Source: a virus
Strand: one strand, 5' to 3'
IMG/VR virus record: IMGVR_UViG_3300017776_000142
Span: 1-27,183 of that record
DNA: 27,183 bases
The notes under the pieces are model-generated. The model was not told the origin of the DNA, ran no database searches, and was given only the letters and a program-made list of their open reading frames with translations. Positions 1 to 6,163 of the stretch are shown here, piece after piece. A program made the translations under genes and the position numbers. The stretch's first letter is position 1; the number at the start of each line of letters is the position of its first letter.

Positions 1-396
1 AGTCCAGTCTTGCGGAACCCCATCCACAACAGCCAATACATGACCATTTATTGATACAACCCAATTCCCACTAGGGAATTCTTTACAGAAAGAGCTGATA
101 GTCTTTGCTTTTTGATTTGGTTCTTTGTGCTTACCACTCTCTTCGATCATCCTTTGATAACCACGAAATCGTGAGCTTCCATATTCAAAAGTTCGACTGT
201 AATAAGCGAATAATTTACTGCTACTTGTTCCATCTTTATTCACTCTATCACACTCTTTTCTTATGATGTTGTGTGCTTGACGATAATCAATTTCCTGTGC
301 GTTTGCTAAAGCAAGTACCGCACAATCATTGTTCTCACGAAAGGCTCTTGAGACTCGATCATTTATCCTACTAATTTTTGTCCGTTTGTTTTCCAT
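1..396 (-). CDS. Papain/C39-like cysteine protease-fold protein (5' part; continues past left edge)
   Basis: An open frame reads leftwards off the window, giving 132 residues with no stop. The start at 396 is chosen because GGAG lies six bases upstream. An in-frame ATG at 408 (MENE) is the alternative but lacks a ribosome site. The N-terminal NDCAVLALA block looks like the catalytic cysteine motif of phage C39/papain-like proteins, which usually begin NDCxVxAL. The GNWVVSINGHVLAVVDG block near the window edge looks like the matching histidine strand, with a GHxxAVxDG pattern. Between them is a charged helical region. Family knowledge suggests a peptidase-fold protein of the phage early region; whether it cleaves anything is unknown. 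It is divergent from the late genes, so it probably belongs to a separate leftward operon. The assignment rests on motif pattern only. Confidence 0.6.
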   Translation of the reverse strand, partial: MENKRTKISRINDRVSRAFRENNDCAVLALANAQEIDYRQAHNIIRKECDRVNKDGTSSSKLFAYYSRTFEYGSSRFRGYQRMIEESGKHKEPNQKAKTISSFCKEFPSGNWVVSINGHVLAVVDGVPQDWT

Positions 397-421
397 TTCA
401 TTCTCCATTGAGTTAAAGTGT

Positions 422-533
422 AACTACCACTAGCATTTGGTTGATATCAACAGTCGCTTTCGCAACCTACTTCAAGGCTCACACCATCCCTGCATCGCTC
501 AAAAATTGCACCATCGAAGCTTGTGTGGTAGTT
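422..533. repeat. Inverted repeat AACTACCAC / GTGGTAGTT (9 bp, perfect)
   Basis: AACTACCAC at 422-430 and its exact reverse complement at 525-533 enclose 94 bases. In RNA they would close a domain of about 112 nucleotides just upstream of the leftward gene starting at 396. It could be a leader structure of that gene or a small RNA. Only the pairing is seen; the role is inference. Confidence 0.5.
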
Positions 534-802
534 GTTTTATTCTTTGTTCCGATCAGCTGTCCACTAGGTTAACCTGCCTGCTGATTCGCAACTAGCCGAG
601 TTGCCTCGATTGAGGGGTCTGACGCTAGTCGTCCACATCCGTTGGATTGGGGTCGACTGTTTAGTTGTGTCGCTCAACGCCATCACGGCTCGTCCCTAAT
701 CACAATCGCATCTCCGCTCGTCCCACTGCTCCCGTAGTCGTGGTAACTTCATGTGCCTCATCGGGCAATGTGTGAGCCTTTCACCATCGCTCACTCGCTC
801 AA
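474..802. repeat. 11-bp inverted repeat (474-484 / 770-780) and 21-bp imperfect direct repeat (482-502 / 782-802)
   Basis: AAGGCTCACAC at 474-484 is the exact reverse complement of 770-780. Overlapping it, the 21 bases at 482-502 match 782-802 at 17 of 21 positions, exactly 300 bases apart, both of the form CACCATC...TCGCTCAA. Together they bracket the hairpin-rich block. This may be an old duplication or paired protein-binding sites. Confidence 0.5.
552..658. ncRNA. Cluster of four consecutive stem-loops; possible structured RNA or regulatory DNA
   Basis: Four hairpins follow each other. ATCAGC (552-557) pairs with GCTGAT (580-585) around the 10-bp palindrome AGGTTAACCT (566-575). GCAACT (588-593) pairs with AGTTGC (599-604). 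CCTC (604-607) pairs with GAGG (612-615). AGTCG (627-631) pairs with CGACT (654-658), with an inner ATCC/GGAT stem (637-640 / 644-647). The density of pairing suggests a structured RNA on either strand, but I recognise no known family and no tRNA. Strand and function are unknown. Confidence 0.3.
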
Positions 803-918
803 CCAGTCGGCTTATTGGGCTGTCGTGTTCCCTGCGAACAAATACAAAGATACACGAATCACCGCTGATTTGAATCATTAATTTTGAATAACTGATCCTG
901 AAAAATGAAACTTTTTAC

Positions 919-964
919 ACCACAATATATGGTATGGCTACAATTTTGTACCACAAGATATGGG
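919..964. promoter_or_regulatory. Two NrdR-box-like sites, 31 bp apart
   Basis: ACCACAATATATGGT at 919-933 and ACCACAAGATATGGG at 950-964 are near-copies whose starts are 31 bases apart. NrdR, the bacterial repressor of ribonucleotide reductase genes, binds paired boxes with an AT-rich core flanked by CAC/GTG-like arms, typically about three helical turns (31-32 bp) apart. Both the sequence and the spacing fit. The second box directly abuts the -35 of the rightward promoter at 966. No nrd gene is in the window, so the regulated gene is either leftward beyond the edge or the site serves the phage switch. The call rests on motif memory, not a matrix scan. Confidence 0.45.
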
Positions 965-965
965 A

Positions 966-991
966 TTGACATCAATCGATGGATATATATC
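966..991 (+). promoter_or_regulatory. Rightward promoter P0, overlapped by the first dyad
   Basis: TTGACA at 966-971 is followed after 14 bases by TATATC at 986-991, the same geometry as four other promoters in the window. The first TCGATA-type dyad (976-993) lies across the spacer and -10 region, and an NrdR-like box ends two bases before the -35. Such overlap is what one expects for a repressed promoter. Its transcript would run through the remaining dyads toward the small terminase gene. Confidence 0.45.
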
Positions 992-1278
992 GAATAGCCC
1001 TAAAACGCACGAGGATGCTCTGTAATGGACGAACGTTTCTCAATGACTCATGTTACCTTGGAAAATGCTCAAAGCATAGAGACAATCCTCATAGGGAATA
1101 ACACCAATCGATATAAAAATATCGAAGGCATATTTGTACCTAATCGATAAGAACATATCGAATCCCTACGCACGCACGCACGGGCAGTTATCGTACCAAG
1201 GATATCGATAAAGGCGAATCGATTGCGGTTAATCGATAAAAGTATATCGAGAAAAGAATATCGGTAAAAAGATATCGA
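976..1278. repeat. Array of six 18-bp dyads, TCGATA-N6-TATCGA
   Basis: Six sites share two 6-bp arms and an exact 6-bp spacer: 976-993, 1108-1125, 1144-1161, 1205-1222, 1233-1250 and 1261-1278. Three copies (1108, 1144, 1233) have perfect arms; the others carry one arm change each (TCGATG at 976, AATCGA at 1217, TCGGTA at 1261). The N6 cores differ, so the arms are conserved, as for a dimeric DNA-binding protein. Copies four to six are spaced 28 bases start to start, and copies two to three 36. No complete dyad was noticed elsewhere in the window. They could be operators of a phage repressor, since copy one overlaps a promoter, or iteron-like origin sites, since an AT-rich stretch follows. 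Confidence 0.75.
1025..1150 (+). CDS. Possible small ORF (41 aa) downstream of promoter P0
   Basis: ATG at 1025 follows GAGGA (1011-1015) by nine bases and gives a 41-residue frame, MDERFSMTHVTLENAQ... ending NIEGIFVPNR. It lies just downstream of promoter P0 and is interrupted by the second and third dyads, so its C-terminal residues are dictated by those sites. No domain is recognisable. It may be a leader peptide, a small regulator or chance. The ribosome site and promoter support it; the overlap with binding sites argues against it. Confidence 0.3.
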   Translation: MDERFSMTHVTLENAQSIETILIGNNTNRYKNIEGIFVPNR

Positions 1279-1296
1279 TAGTTAAATAGCGAATCG

Positions 1297-1370
1297 AAAA
1301 AAAAGTTTTGGGCGGGGCATTTTTTTTGAGGCATCATCGGAATTCAAATAAATTTTATATATATATATTA
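1297..1370. other. A8/T8 pair flanking a GC core, then a very AT-rich stretch
   Basis: A8 at 1297-1304 and T8 at 1320-1327 flank the GC-rich core GGGCGGGGC (1310-1318). From 1341 to 1370 nearly every base is A or T, including an alternating TA run. Beside a dyad array this arrangement resembles an unwinding element and bent DNA of a replication origin. It could also be an upstream element of the terminase promoter. No DnaA box was recognised. Confidence 0.35.
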
Positions 1371-1399
1371 GACCTCCATCAAACTTTTAGAAATTTCAG

Positions 1400-1427
1400 T
1401 TGACGATTACCTTAGTTAATATATTTT
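1400..1427 (+). promoter_or_regulatory. Promoter P1 upstream of small terminase
   Basis: TTGACG at 1400-1405 is followed by TATATT at 1420-1425 (14-base spacer) or TATTTT at 1422-1427 (16-base spacer). A start about seven bases downstream would fall almost on the ATG at 1435, so the message would be leaderless or nearly so. Only a weak AGAG precedes that ATG. Confidence 0.5.
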
Positions 1428-1434
1428 AAAGAGT

Positions 1435-1773
1435 ATGAATGACACGCAAAGTATATACGACAGTTTGAAACAAGCAGACAACAAGCAGTTGTGGGTGATC
1501 GCAAAGGAACTTGCGGAGTCCCGTAAAAAAAATTTAAAACCTAAAGAGGATTCTATTGCTGTTGATCTTGATGACAAGGAGGCTCTTCGTCAGAGAGTTA
1601 TGGAGCATTTGTTTGCTGAGAGCAAGAAAGGCAACGCACAAGCATCAGACAAGCTCGCAAGGATAGCAGGATTGGGGGAGACTGAACAGGATATTGTTAT
1701 TGAGATTGTTAATTATAATCCACCGAAGAAGAAAGCGGTAAGGAGGAAAGCAAAATCGACTACGACGAAATGA
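1435..1773 (+). CDS. terS: Terminase small subunit (putative)
   Basis: This 112-residue charged protein would recognise phage DNA and load it on the large terminase at the prohead portal. Its size and position two tiny genes ahead of the large terminase fit a small subunit. The central segment (about residues 48-83) is helical with an RQRVMEHLFAESKKGN block, followed by DKLARIAGLGETE and DIVIEIVNY. Small terminases often end in a similar DI-rich strand and a basic tail, here PPKKKAVRRKAKS. No clear N-terminal helix-turn-helix can be named by eye. It heads the late operon behind promoter P1, and its stop overlaps the next start (ATGA). The assignment is mainly positional. Confidence 0.6.
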   Translation: MNDTQSIYDSLKQADNKQLWVIAKELAESRKKNLKPKEDSIAVDLDDKEALRQRVMEHLFAESKKGNAQASDKLARIAGLGETEQDIVIEIVNYNPPKKKAVRRKAKSTTTK

Positions 1774-1934
1774 TAGAAATTATAGCGAACTTAAGTTATT
1801 GCGAATGTAATGACTGTCATAATTATTTCTTTGTGTATGATTTACCCCTAGGAATAAATGACCCAAGCTATTGTCCGTACTGTGGAATTGATTTTACATT
1901 TATTGATGAGAAGGAGGATATAGAAGATGTATAG
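1770..1934 (+). CDS. Tiny zinc-ribbon protein (54 aa)
   Basis: The start ATG overlaps the small terminase stop as ATGA, which implies translational coupling. The 54-residue product reads MIEIIANLSYCECNDC... and then SYCPYCGIDF. Two cysteine pairs (CNDC and CPYC, about 25 residues apart) form a typical treble-clef or zinc-ribbon pattern. Phages often encode such mini zinc proteins of unknown role. Position between the terminase subunits suggests a packaging accessory or nuclease-associated function, but that is inference. The C-terminus is acidic (IDEKEDIEDV). Confidence 0.6.
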   Translation: MIEIIANLSYCECNDCHNYFFVYDLPLGINDPSYCPYCGIDFTFIDEKEDIEDV

Positions 1935-2076
1935 CTGTTATGAGTGTTGTTGCTTGGACTCTATAGATAATCCTATTATTGGGATAGAGGATATGCATGG
2001 TGTAGTATCTGAATGGATATGTAGCGAATGTTACGCAGCAGGGTTACCAGATGAAAATTCGTATTCCGACGATTGA
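1927..2076 (+). CDS. Second tiny cysteine-rich zinc-binding protein (49 aa)
   Basis: ATG at 1927 follows GGAGG (within 1913-1919) at good spacing. The frame overlaps the previous gene by 8 bases and the large terminase start by 26 bases. The 49 residues contain CYECCC near the N-terminus and CSEC near position 33, again two cysteine pairs suited to one zinc ion, and end in an acidic tail (DENSYSDD). Overlap on both sides and a strong ribosome site support expression. I do not recognise a named family. Together with the preceding gene it forms a pair of mini zinc proteins inside the terminase operon. Confidence 0.55.
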   Translation: MYSCYECCCLDSIDNPIIGIEDMHGVVSEWICSECYAAGLPDENSYSDD

Positions 2077-3463
2077 GCCTAGAGATTACCAAGTACCATT
2101 TTTAAAAGCATTTGATGCAGGTAAGCAATATTCTGTTATCTCATGGCATCGTCGTGCAGGTAAGGATGTTACTAGCTTTAACGCACTTGTGAAAAGGGCT
2201 ATGCAGAGTGCGGGTAACTATTACTATCTATTCCCTACGAGAGCTTGGGCACAACGTGCATTGTGGGACAACATTTGCGAATGGGCGGGGGGGAGAAAAC
2301 TAATTGACCTTCTATGCCCACCTGAAATAGTTAGACGAAAGAACAATAGTGATTTTTTCTTGGATTTGATTAATGGTTCAAGAATTAAGATTGATGGAAC
2401 AGATAACCTAAATTTTGTAGGACAGGGAGGTAGTGGTTATGTATTGTCGGAGTTCTCATTGCATAAAGAAGAAGTGTCAGGCTTTCTGGCTCCTATTCTT
2501 ACAGAAGGTTCTGCATTTGTTGTTTTCAATGGCACACTGCGTGGAAAGTCGAATCATCTATGGAGACTGTACGAAAATAACAAAGATCGTAAGGATTGGT
2601 TTACTCAGTGGTACACCCTTGAGGACACCAAGACTGCTTACTGGGTTGGGGATGGCGTATCAATTAATCCTGAACTGGCTGGAAAGATTAATCCGTATGA
2701 CGGCAAAAAATTTAAAAACATTCAAGATGATGTAGATAGCGGGATAATATCCTATGCAATGGCAAGGCAGGAGTATTTGAATGAGGCTGTATCTCAAGTT
2801 GAAAATAGTTATTATGGTCACGAGCTTGAACTATTACGCAGCGAGGGTCGTTTCGGAAATTATGCAACCAATGGGACAGTTTATACCTTCTGGGACTTGG
2901 GTACTTCTGACGCTACTTCTATTGTCTTTGCACAAATTAATAATGGTGTTGCAACGATTATTGACTATCACGAGTCTACGGGAAAGAAGATCGAGGACTA
3001 TGCTGTAGTTGTTAATAGCAGAAACTACAATTATGGCGGACACTACGCCCCCCATGATGTATCTAAGCGTATGTTGTTCGGTGATCTAGTAACCAGAGCC
3101 AAAGAGGTGGGTATAGACTTTAGAAGAGTTCCAAAGACTAACTCAGTATTAGAAGATATTGAGATATGTCGTAGATCTTTGAGAACATTGAGGATGCATA
3201 CTAGGTGTCAAGATCTTATGGAGCACTTAGATTCTTACAGAGAAAGCAACAGTGGCAAACCTGTTCACGATGCACACTCACATGGAGCAGATGCTTTTCG
3301 TACTATGGTGATGGCGATGCATTTGAATTTAGTTAATCCGTACTTGTCACCTTCATATTCCATAAACTTACCCAGCAGCGTTGGTGACGCTGAAGATTAT
3401 GCTATGGATAATTGGCAGGAAGAAGATAATCAAAGACCTTTATGGGAAAGATTTAGATTATAA
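2051..3463 (+). CDS. terL: Terminase large subunit (ATPase/nuclease)
   Basis: The 470-residue packaging motor pumps DNA into the prohead and cuts it. An RDYQ adenine-type motif is at 11-14. The Walker A loop is HRRAGKD at 33-39, and the Walker B-like strand YVLSEF is at 130-135, with serine in the usual acidic position followed by glutamate 134. The RNase H-like nuclease domain begins with FWDLGTSDAT, whose Asp282 is the likely first metal ligand, and ends with HDAHSHGADAF, with Asp407 and Asp414 as candidate ligands. The length is normal for the family. The ATG at 2051 lies inside the end of the preceding zinc-protein gene, so translation is probably coupled. Unlike in T7, it precedes the portal gene. 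Confidence 0.93.
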   Translation: MKIRIPTIEPRDYQVPFLKAFDAGKQYSVISWHRRAGKDVTSFNALVKRAMQSAGNYYYLFPTRAWAQRALWDNICEWAGGRKLIDLLCPPEIVRRKNNSDFFLDLINGSRIKIDGTDNLNFVGQGGSGYVLSEFSLHKEEVSGFLAPILTEGSAFVVFNGTLRGKSNHLWRLYENNKDRKDWFTQWYTLEDTKTAYWVGDGVSINPELAGKINPYDGKKFKNIQDDVDSGIISYAMARQEYLNEAVSQVENSYYGHELELLRSEGRFGNYATNGTVYTFWDLGTSDATSIVFAQINNGVATIIDYHESTGKKIEDYAVVVNSRNYNYGGHYAPHDVSKRMLFGDLVTRAKEVGIDFRRVPKTNSVLEDIEICRRSLRTLRMHTRCQDLMEHLDSYRESNSGKPVHDAHSHGADAFRTMVMAMHLNLVNPYLSPSYSINLPSSVGDAEDYAMDNWQEEDNQRPLWERFRL

Positions 3464-3478
3464 ACTTTAGAAAAGTCA

Positions 3479-3506
3479 TTGACATTATGATCTTTTAATA
3501 TATTTA
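3479..3506 (+). promoter_or_regulatory. Promoter P2 upstream of the portal operon
   Basis: TTGACA at 3479-3484, then 14 bases to TATATT at 3499-3504 (or 16 bases to TATTTA at 3501-3506). It sits in the 83-base gap after the large terminase and would yield a short leader before the ATG at 3547. Confidence 0.55.
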
Positions 3507-3546
3507 ATACACCGCATTGAACCAACCACTGGAGTAAAAATTATTT

Positions 3547-4251
3547 ATGGCTACTGAAGCGGAAAAATTACAAGAACGCATTCTTCTTAATGAGCAAAAC
3601 ATTCTTAAAGAAGCAATGGTTATGGGTGGCTTTAGTAAAGCTAATAAAGCTCCGCCTAAAACTCCTACTAAAATATCAGGTATGTACGCAGGTGAAACTC
3701 GAAAGCAACAGGCTTTCAAAAAAGCTCGTGCTGGTGCTTATGTAACAAAGGGTCAAAGAAAAACATCAGGTGGGGTTAGGGGTACTGGTCCTGTTCAGCT
3801 GGCAGATATAACAGCAAGGGCTGGATTAACTTCAGCAGACTTAACAACTTTAAGAAGTAGACTATCTAGAAGTGAATTTTTATCAGCAGCTAAGGCAAGA
3901 CAAAAAGGAGTTTCTGATGATGAGCTTGTTAAAAATGTAGGCAAATCATTAGCAGCGACAGCGGTTTTAAAGGGAACAGCAGGGCTTGCAGCTGCACCTT
4001 TAGGTAGTAGTATCCTAAGGGGTCTTGGTGGATTAGGTGGATATCTTGGTGCTCTTGGTCCTTTAGCATCAATAGCAGGAATTGGTTTTGGTTTGTATAG
4101 CTCATACAAAAAGAAAAAGAAAGAGAAAAAACAAAGAAAACAAAGAGAGCGAGCTGCTGACTCCTACACTAAAAAAATGACTGCTGATATCCAAGGTGGT
4201 CAAAGAGTAGGAGAAGGAGAAACATTTATAACAGGTGGGGAAACAGTATAA
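3547..4251 (+). CDS. Glycine/alanine-rich protein with lysine-rich segment, unknown function
   Basis: This 234-residue protein lies between the large terminase and portal genes. The N-terminal half (1-100) is basic and probably extended or helical. Residues about 135-187 form a hydrophobic Gly/Ala/Leu-rich stretch (GLAAAPLGSSILRGLGGLGG and following) that could insert in membrane or act as a glycine zipper. A dense lysine/arginine segment follows (KKKKKEKKQRKQRERA), and the tail is glycine-rich. That plan resembles small ejected or head-associated proteins of podoviruses, but I recognise no family. A GGAG lies 12 bases upstream, a long spacing. Its TAATG junction overlaps the portal start by one base, so the two are probably made together. 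Confidence 0.75.
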   Translation: MATEAEKLQERILLNEQNILKEAMVMGGFSKANKAPPKTPTKISGMYAGETRKQQAFKKARAGAYVTKGQRKTSGGVRGTGPVQLADITARAGLTSADLTTLRSRLSRSEFLSAAKARQKGVSDDELVKNVGKSLAATAVLKGTAGLAAAPLGSSILRGLGGLGGYLGALGPLASIAGIGFGLYSSYKKKKKEKKQRKQRERAADSYTKKMTADIQGGQRVGEGETFITGGETV

Positions 4252-5888
4252 TGGATGCTAAATCTTTAATAGCAATGTATCGAAGAGAAAAGTCTAGCAC
4301 TGAGCGGACGAACTTTGAAGAGCTTTACGAATCAGCCGCAGAGTTTTGTAATCCGTCTGCTGATAACATTAGAAAGAAAAAAACAAAAGGTCAGCGGGAT
4401 GATGAGCAACGCATAACAGATATTGGTATTAAAGCTCGTCGTATGTTTACTGCTGGCATGATGAGTCACTTATTCCCTCAAGGGCAAAACTGGTTGCGTC
4501 TTGTTACACAAGATAGAGACCTGATGAAAAGTGATAATGTTACAAGAGCATTATCAGCAGCTAATAAAAAATTTATTCGTGCTATTGAAGATTCCAACTT
4601 CTATGAAGAGATGGGTCAATGTATTGATCACTGTGGATATATAGGAACAACTTCTATTTATTGTGAGTCTACTGATAAGCGTATTCTTAATTTTAGATCT
4701 CATTATGTTAATCAATTTTACTTTTGTGAAAATTATCTCGGAGAAGTTGATACTGTTATTCGTGAGTTAAAACTAACAGCAAGACAGGCGGCACAGCAAT
4801 TTGTTGATGATTGTCCTGCATCGATTAAAGAGTTAGCTGCTGACCCAGTAACATCAACTAAGGAGTTTACATTTATTCACGTTGTAATGCCTCGTATGGG
4901 CTATACTCCTGACGCAACAGATAAAGAGGAAAAGAAAATTGCTTCCTACTATGTTAGCATAGAGTTAAAACAAATTGTTAGAGAGTCTGGTTTTGATGAA
5001 ATGCCTTACTCTGTAGGTAGATTTTATAAAACAAACTACGAAAAGTATGGTCGATCTCCTGCTATTGAAGTATTTAAAACTTTACCATTAATTAATCGAA
5101 TGGAAGTTTCTCGTATTCGTGGTGCAGAGCGTGTATCTAACCCGCCGTGGTTAGCACCTAATGATGGTAGTGTTCGTCGTATTAGTAACGATCAAGGTTC
5201 TATTATCTATTGGAATGCTGGCAACCCGTTATCAAAACCAGAACAGCTACGTCCTATGGATAATGTAATCATCAACGACCAGATGATTGAAAAGAAAGAG
5301 CAAGAGATATTAGATGCGTTCTATGTTCCGCTGTTTAATCCTTTAATGAACAAGCAAAACATGACAGCATTTGAATCTGCCGAAAGATTAAACCTTTCAT
5401 TGCAGTTCTTATCTCCTGCAGTTAATCGATTAAATAAATACTTTGTTACACCAATATTAGAAAGAGCATTTGGAATTATGCTGCGGTCTGGATTACTTCC
5501 AGAGCTAGATATACCAGAACTATCTGGAGCTACACTTGAGTTCGATTTAGTTGGTAAAGCATCTATTGCATCACGACAGATTGAGTTGTTTGGTACAATG
5601 ACAGCAATGCAGCAGATGATGCAGATTGCACAGTTCAAACCAGAAATATTAGATAATGTAAACTCTGATAAGACTTCAAGATTTATTCAAGAAGTAAACA
5701 TGGTGCCAGTTGACCTTCAGCTTTCTGAAGAAGAAGTAATGTTTATTCGTGAACAAAGAGCGGAAATGCAAGCACAACAAATGCAAGCACAGCAGATGCA
5801 AGCTCAAAGTGATGCTTATGTTAAAATGCAAAAGACTCCAGAGGAGGGCTCAGGAGCTGAAGTATTAATGGAACAAACAGGAGAGTAA
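4251..5888 (+). CDS. Portal (head-to-tail connector) protein
   Basis: At 545 residues this matches the T7 gp8-type head-tail connector family, close to the T7 length. Twelve copies would form the ring at one prohead vertex through which DNA enters and to which the tail attaches. Supporting segments are the N-terminal YRREKSSTERTNFEELYE block, the RMFTAGMMSHLFPQGQNWLRL stretch (about 64-84), and the conserved region around 283-310 (NRMEVSRIRGAERVSNPPWL). The C-terminus carries a glutamine/methionine repeat, AQQMQAQQMQAQ, typical of portal barrel ends. The start overlaps the preceding stop by one base and the stop overlaps the next start by one base. Confidence 0.92.
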   Translation: MDAKSLIAMYRREKSSTERTNFEELYESAAEFCNPSADNIRKKKTKGQRDDEQRITDIGIKARRMFTAGMMSHLFPQGQNWLRLVTQDRDLMKSDNVTRALSAANKKFIRAIEDSNFYEEMGQCIDHCGYIGTTSIYCESTDKRILNFRSHYVNQFYFCENYLGEVDTVIRELKLTARQAAQQFVDDCPASIKELAADPVTSTKEFTFIHVVMPRMGYTPDATDKEEKKIASYYVSIELKQIVRESGFDEMPYSVGRFYKTNYEKYGRSPAIEVFKTLPLINRMEVSRIRGAERVSNPPWLAPNDGSVRRISNDQGSIIYWNAGNPLSKPEQLRPMDNVIINDQMIEKKEQEILDAFYVPLFNPLMNKQNMTAFESAERLNLSLQFLSPAVNRLNKYFVTPILERAFGIMLRSGLLPELDIPELSGATLEFDLVGKASIASRQIELFGTMTAMQQMMQIAQFKPEILDNVNSDKTSRFIQEVNMVPVDLQLSEEEVMFIREQRAEMQAQQMQAQQMQAQSDAYVKMQKTPEEGSGAEVLMEQTGE

Positions 5889-6163
5889 TGGATATAATTG
5901 ATAAAGTGACCTACGACTTTAAGTGGGACAATGAGAAGGATTTATCAGAAGAAACCAGAAAGGCATTTGTTAGTTTGCTTAATCCAACTAATGATGATGC
6001 TTGTTTAGTAGTAAGGTTTCTAGTACAGCTTTGTAAGTGGGAGGATTATACTGAGTATAATGATCCTATTATTGAAGCAAAGATGAACTCTCTACGGAGT
6101 GTGATTCTATCTATAAAAAAACAACTGAACATGAAAGAGTTAGAGGAGGTTACCTATGAGTGA
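5888..6163 (+). CDS. Small acidic protein, unknown function
   Basis: This 91-residue protein starts on a TAATG overlap with the portal stop, preceded by GGAGAG. It overlaps the scaffold gene by 8 bases. The sequence is mildly acidic, with an N-terminal charged region (YDFKWDNEKDLSEETRKAF) and a likely helical middle (LVVRFLVQLCKWEDY). No motif is recognised. Tight packing between portal and scaffold suggests a role in head assembly, but that is inference from position only. Confidence 0.7.
   Translation: MDIIDKVTYDFKWDNEKDLSEETRKAFVSLLNPTNDDACLVVRFLVQLCKWEDYTEYNDPIIEAKMNSLRSVILSIKKQLNMKELEEVTYE

Larger units (their letters stand above)
397..900. other. Repeat-rich, stem-loop-rich intergenic block without a convincing gene
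   Basis: This 500-base stretch is visibly richer in G and C than the surrounding phage DNA and holds no gene I can support. It contains several hairpins, inverted repeats and an imperfect direct repeat, listed separately. On the minus strand there are short frames of 60 residues (878-696), 39 residues and 11 residues, none with a clear ribosome site or recognisable product. The motif TCGCTCAA occurs three times (495-502, 670-677, 795-802) and GCTCGTCCC twice (688-696, 715-723). It lies between the leftward protease-like gene and the NrdR-like boxes, so it would be the 5' leader of a leftward transcript or a non-coding RNA. Confidence 0.5.

Noticed and set aside
541-720. Possible tRNA on the minus strand (a GTTGCGAATC stretch resembling a T-loop)
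   Set aside because: No acceptor stem, D-arm or anticodon arm could be placed around it.
696-878. Minus-strand 60-residue frame rich in arginine and cysteine
   Set aside because: No ribosome site, no recognisable domain, and it lies in the hairpin- and repeat-rich block whose composition makes long open frames likely by chance.
1167-1182. ACGC microrepeat as a CRISPR-like or phase-variable element
   Set aside because: Only three units of four bases, in a non-coding stretch; too short to support either.
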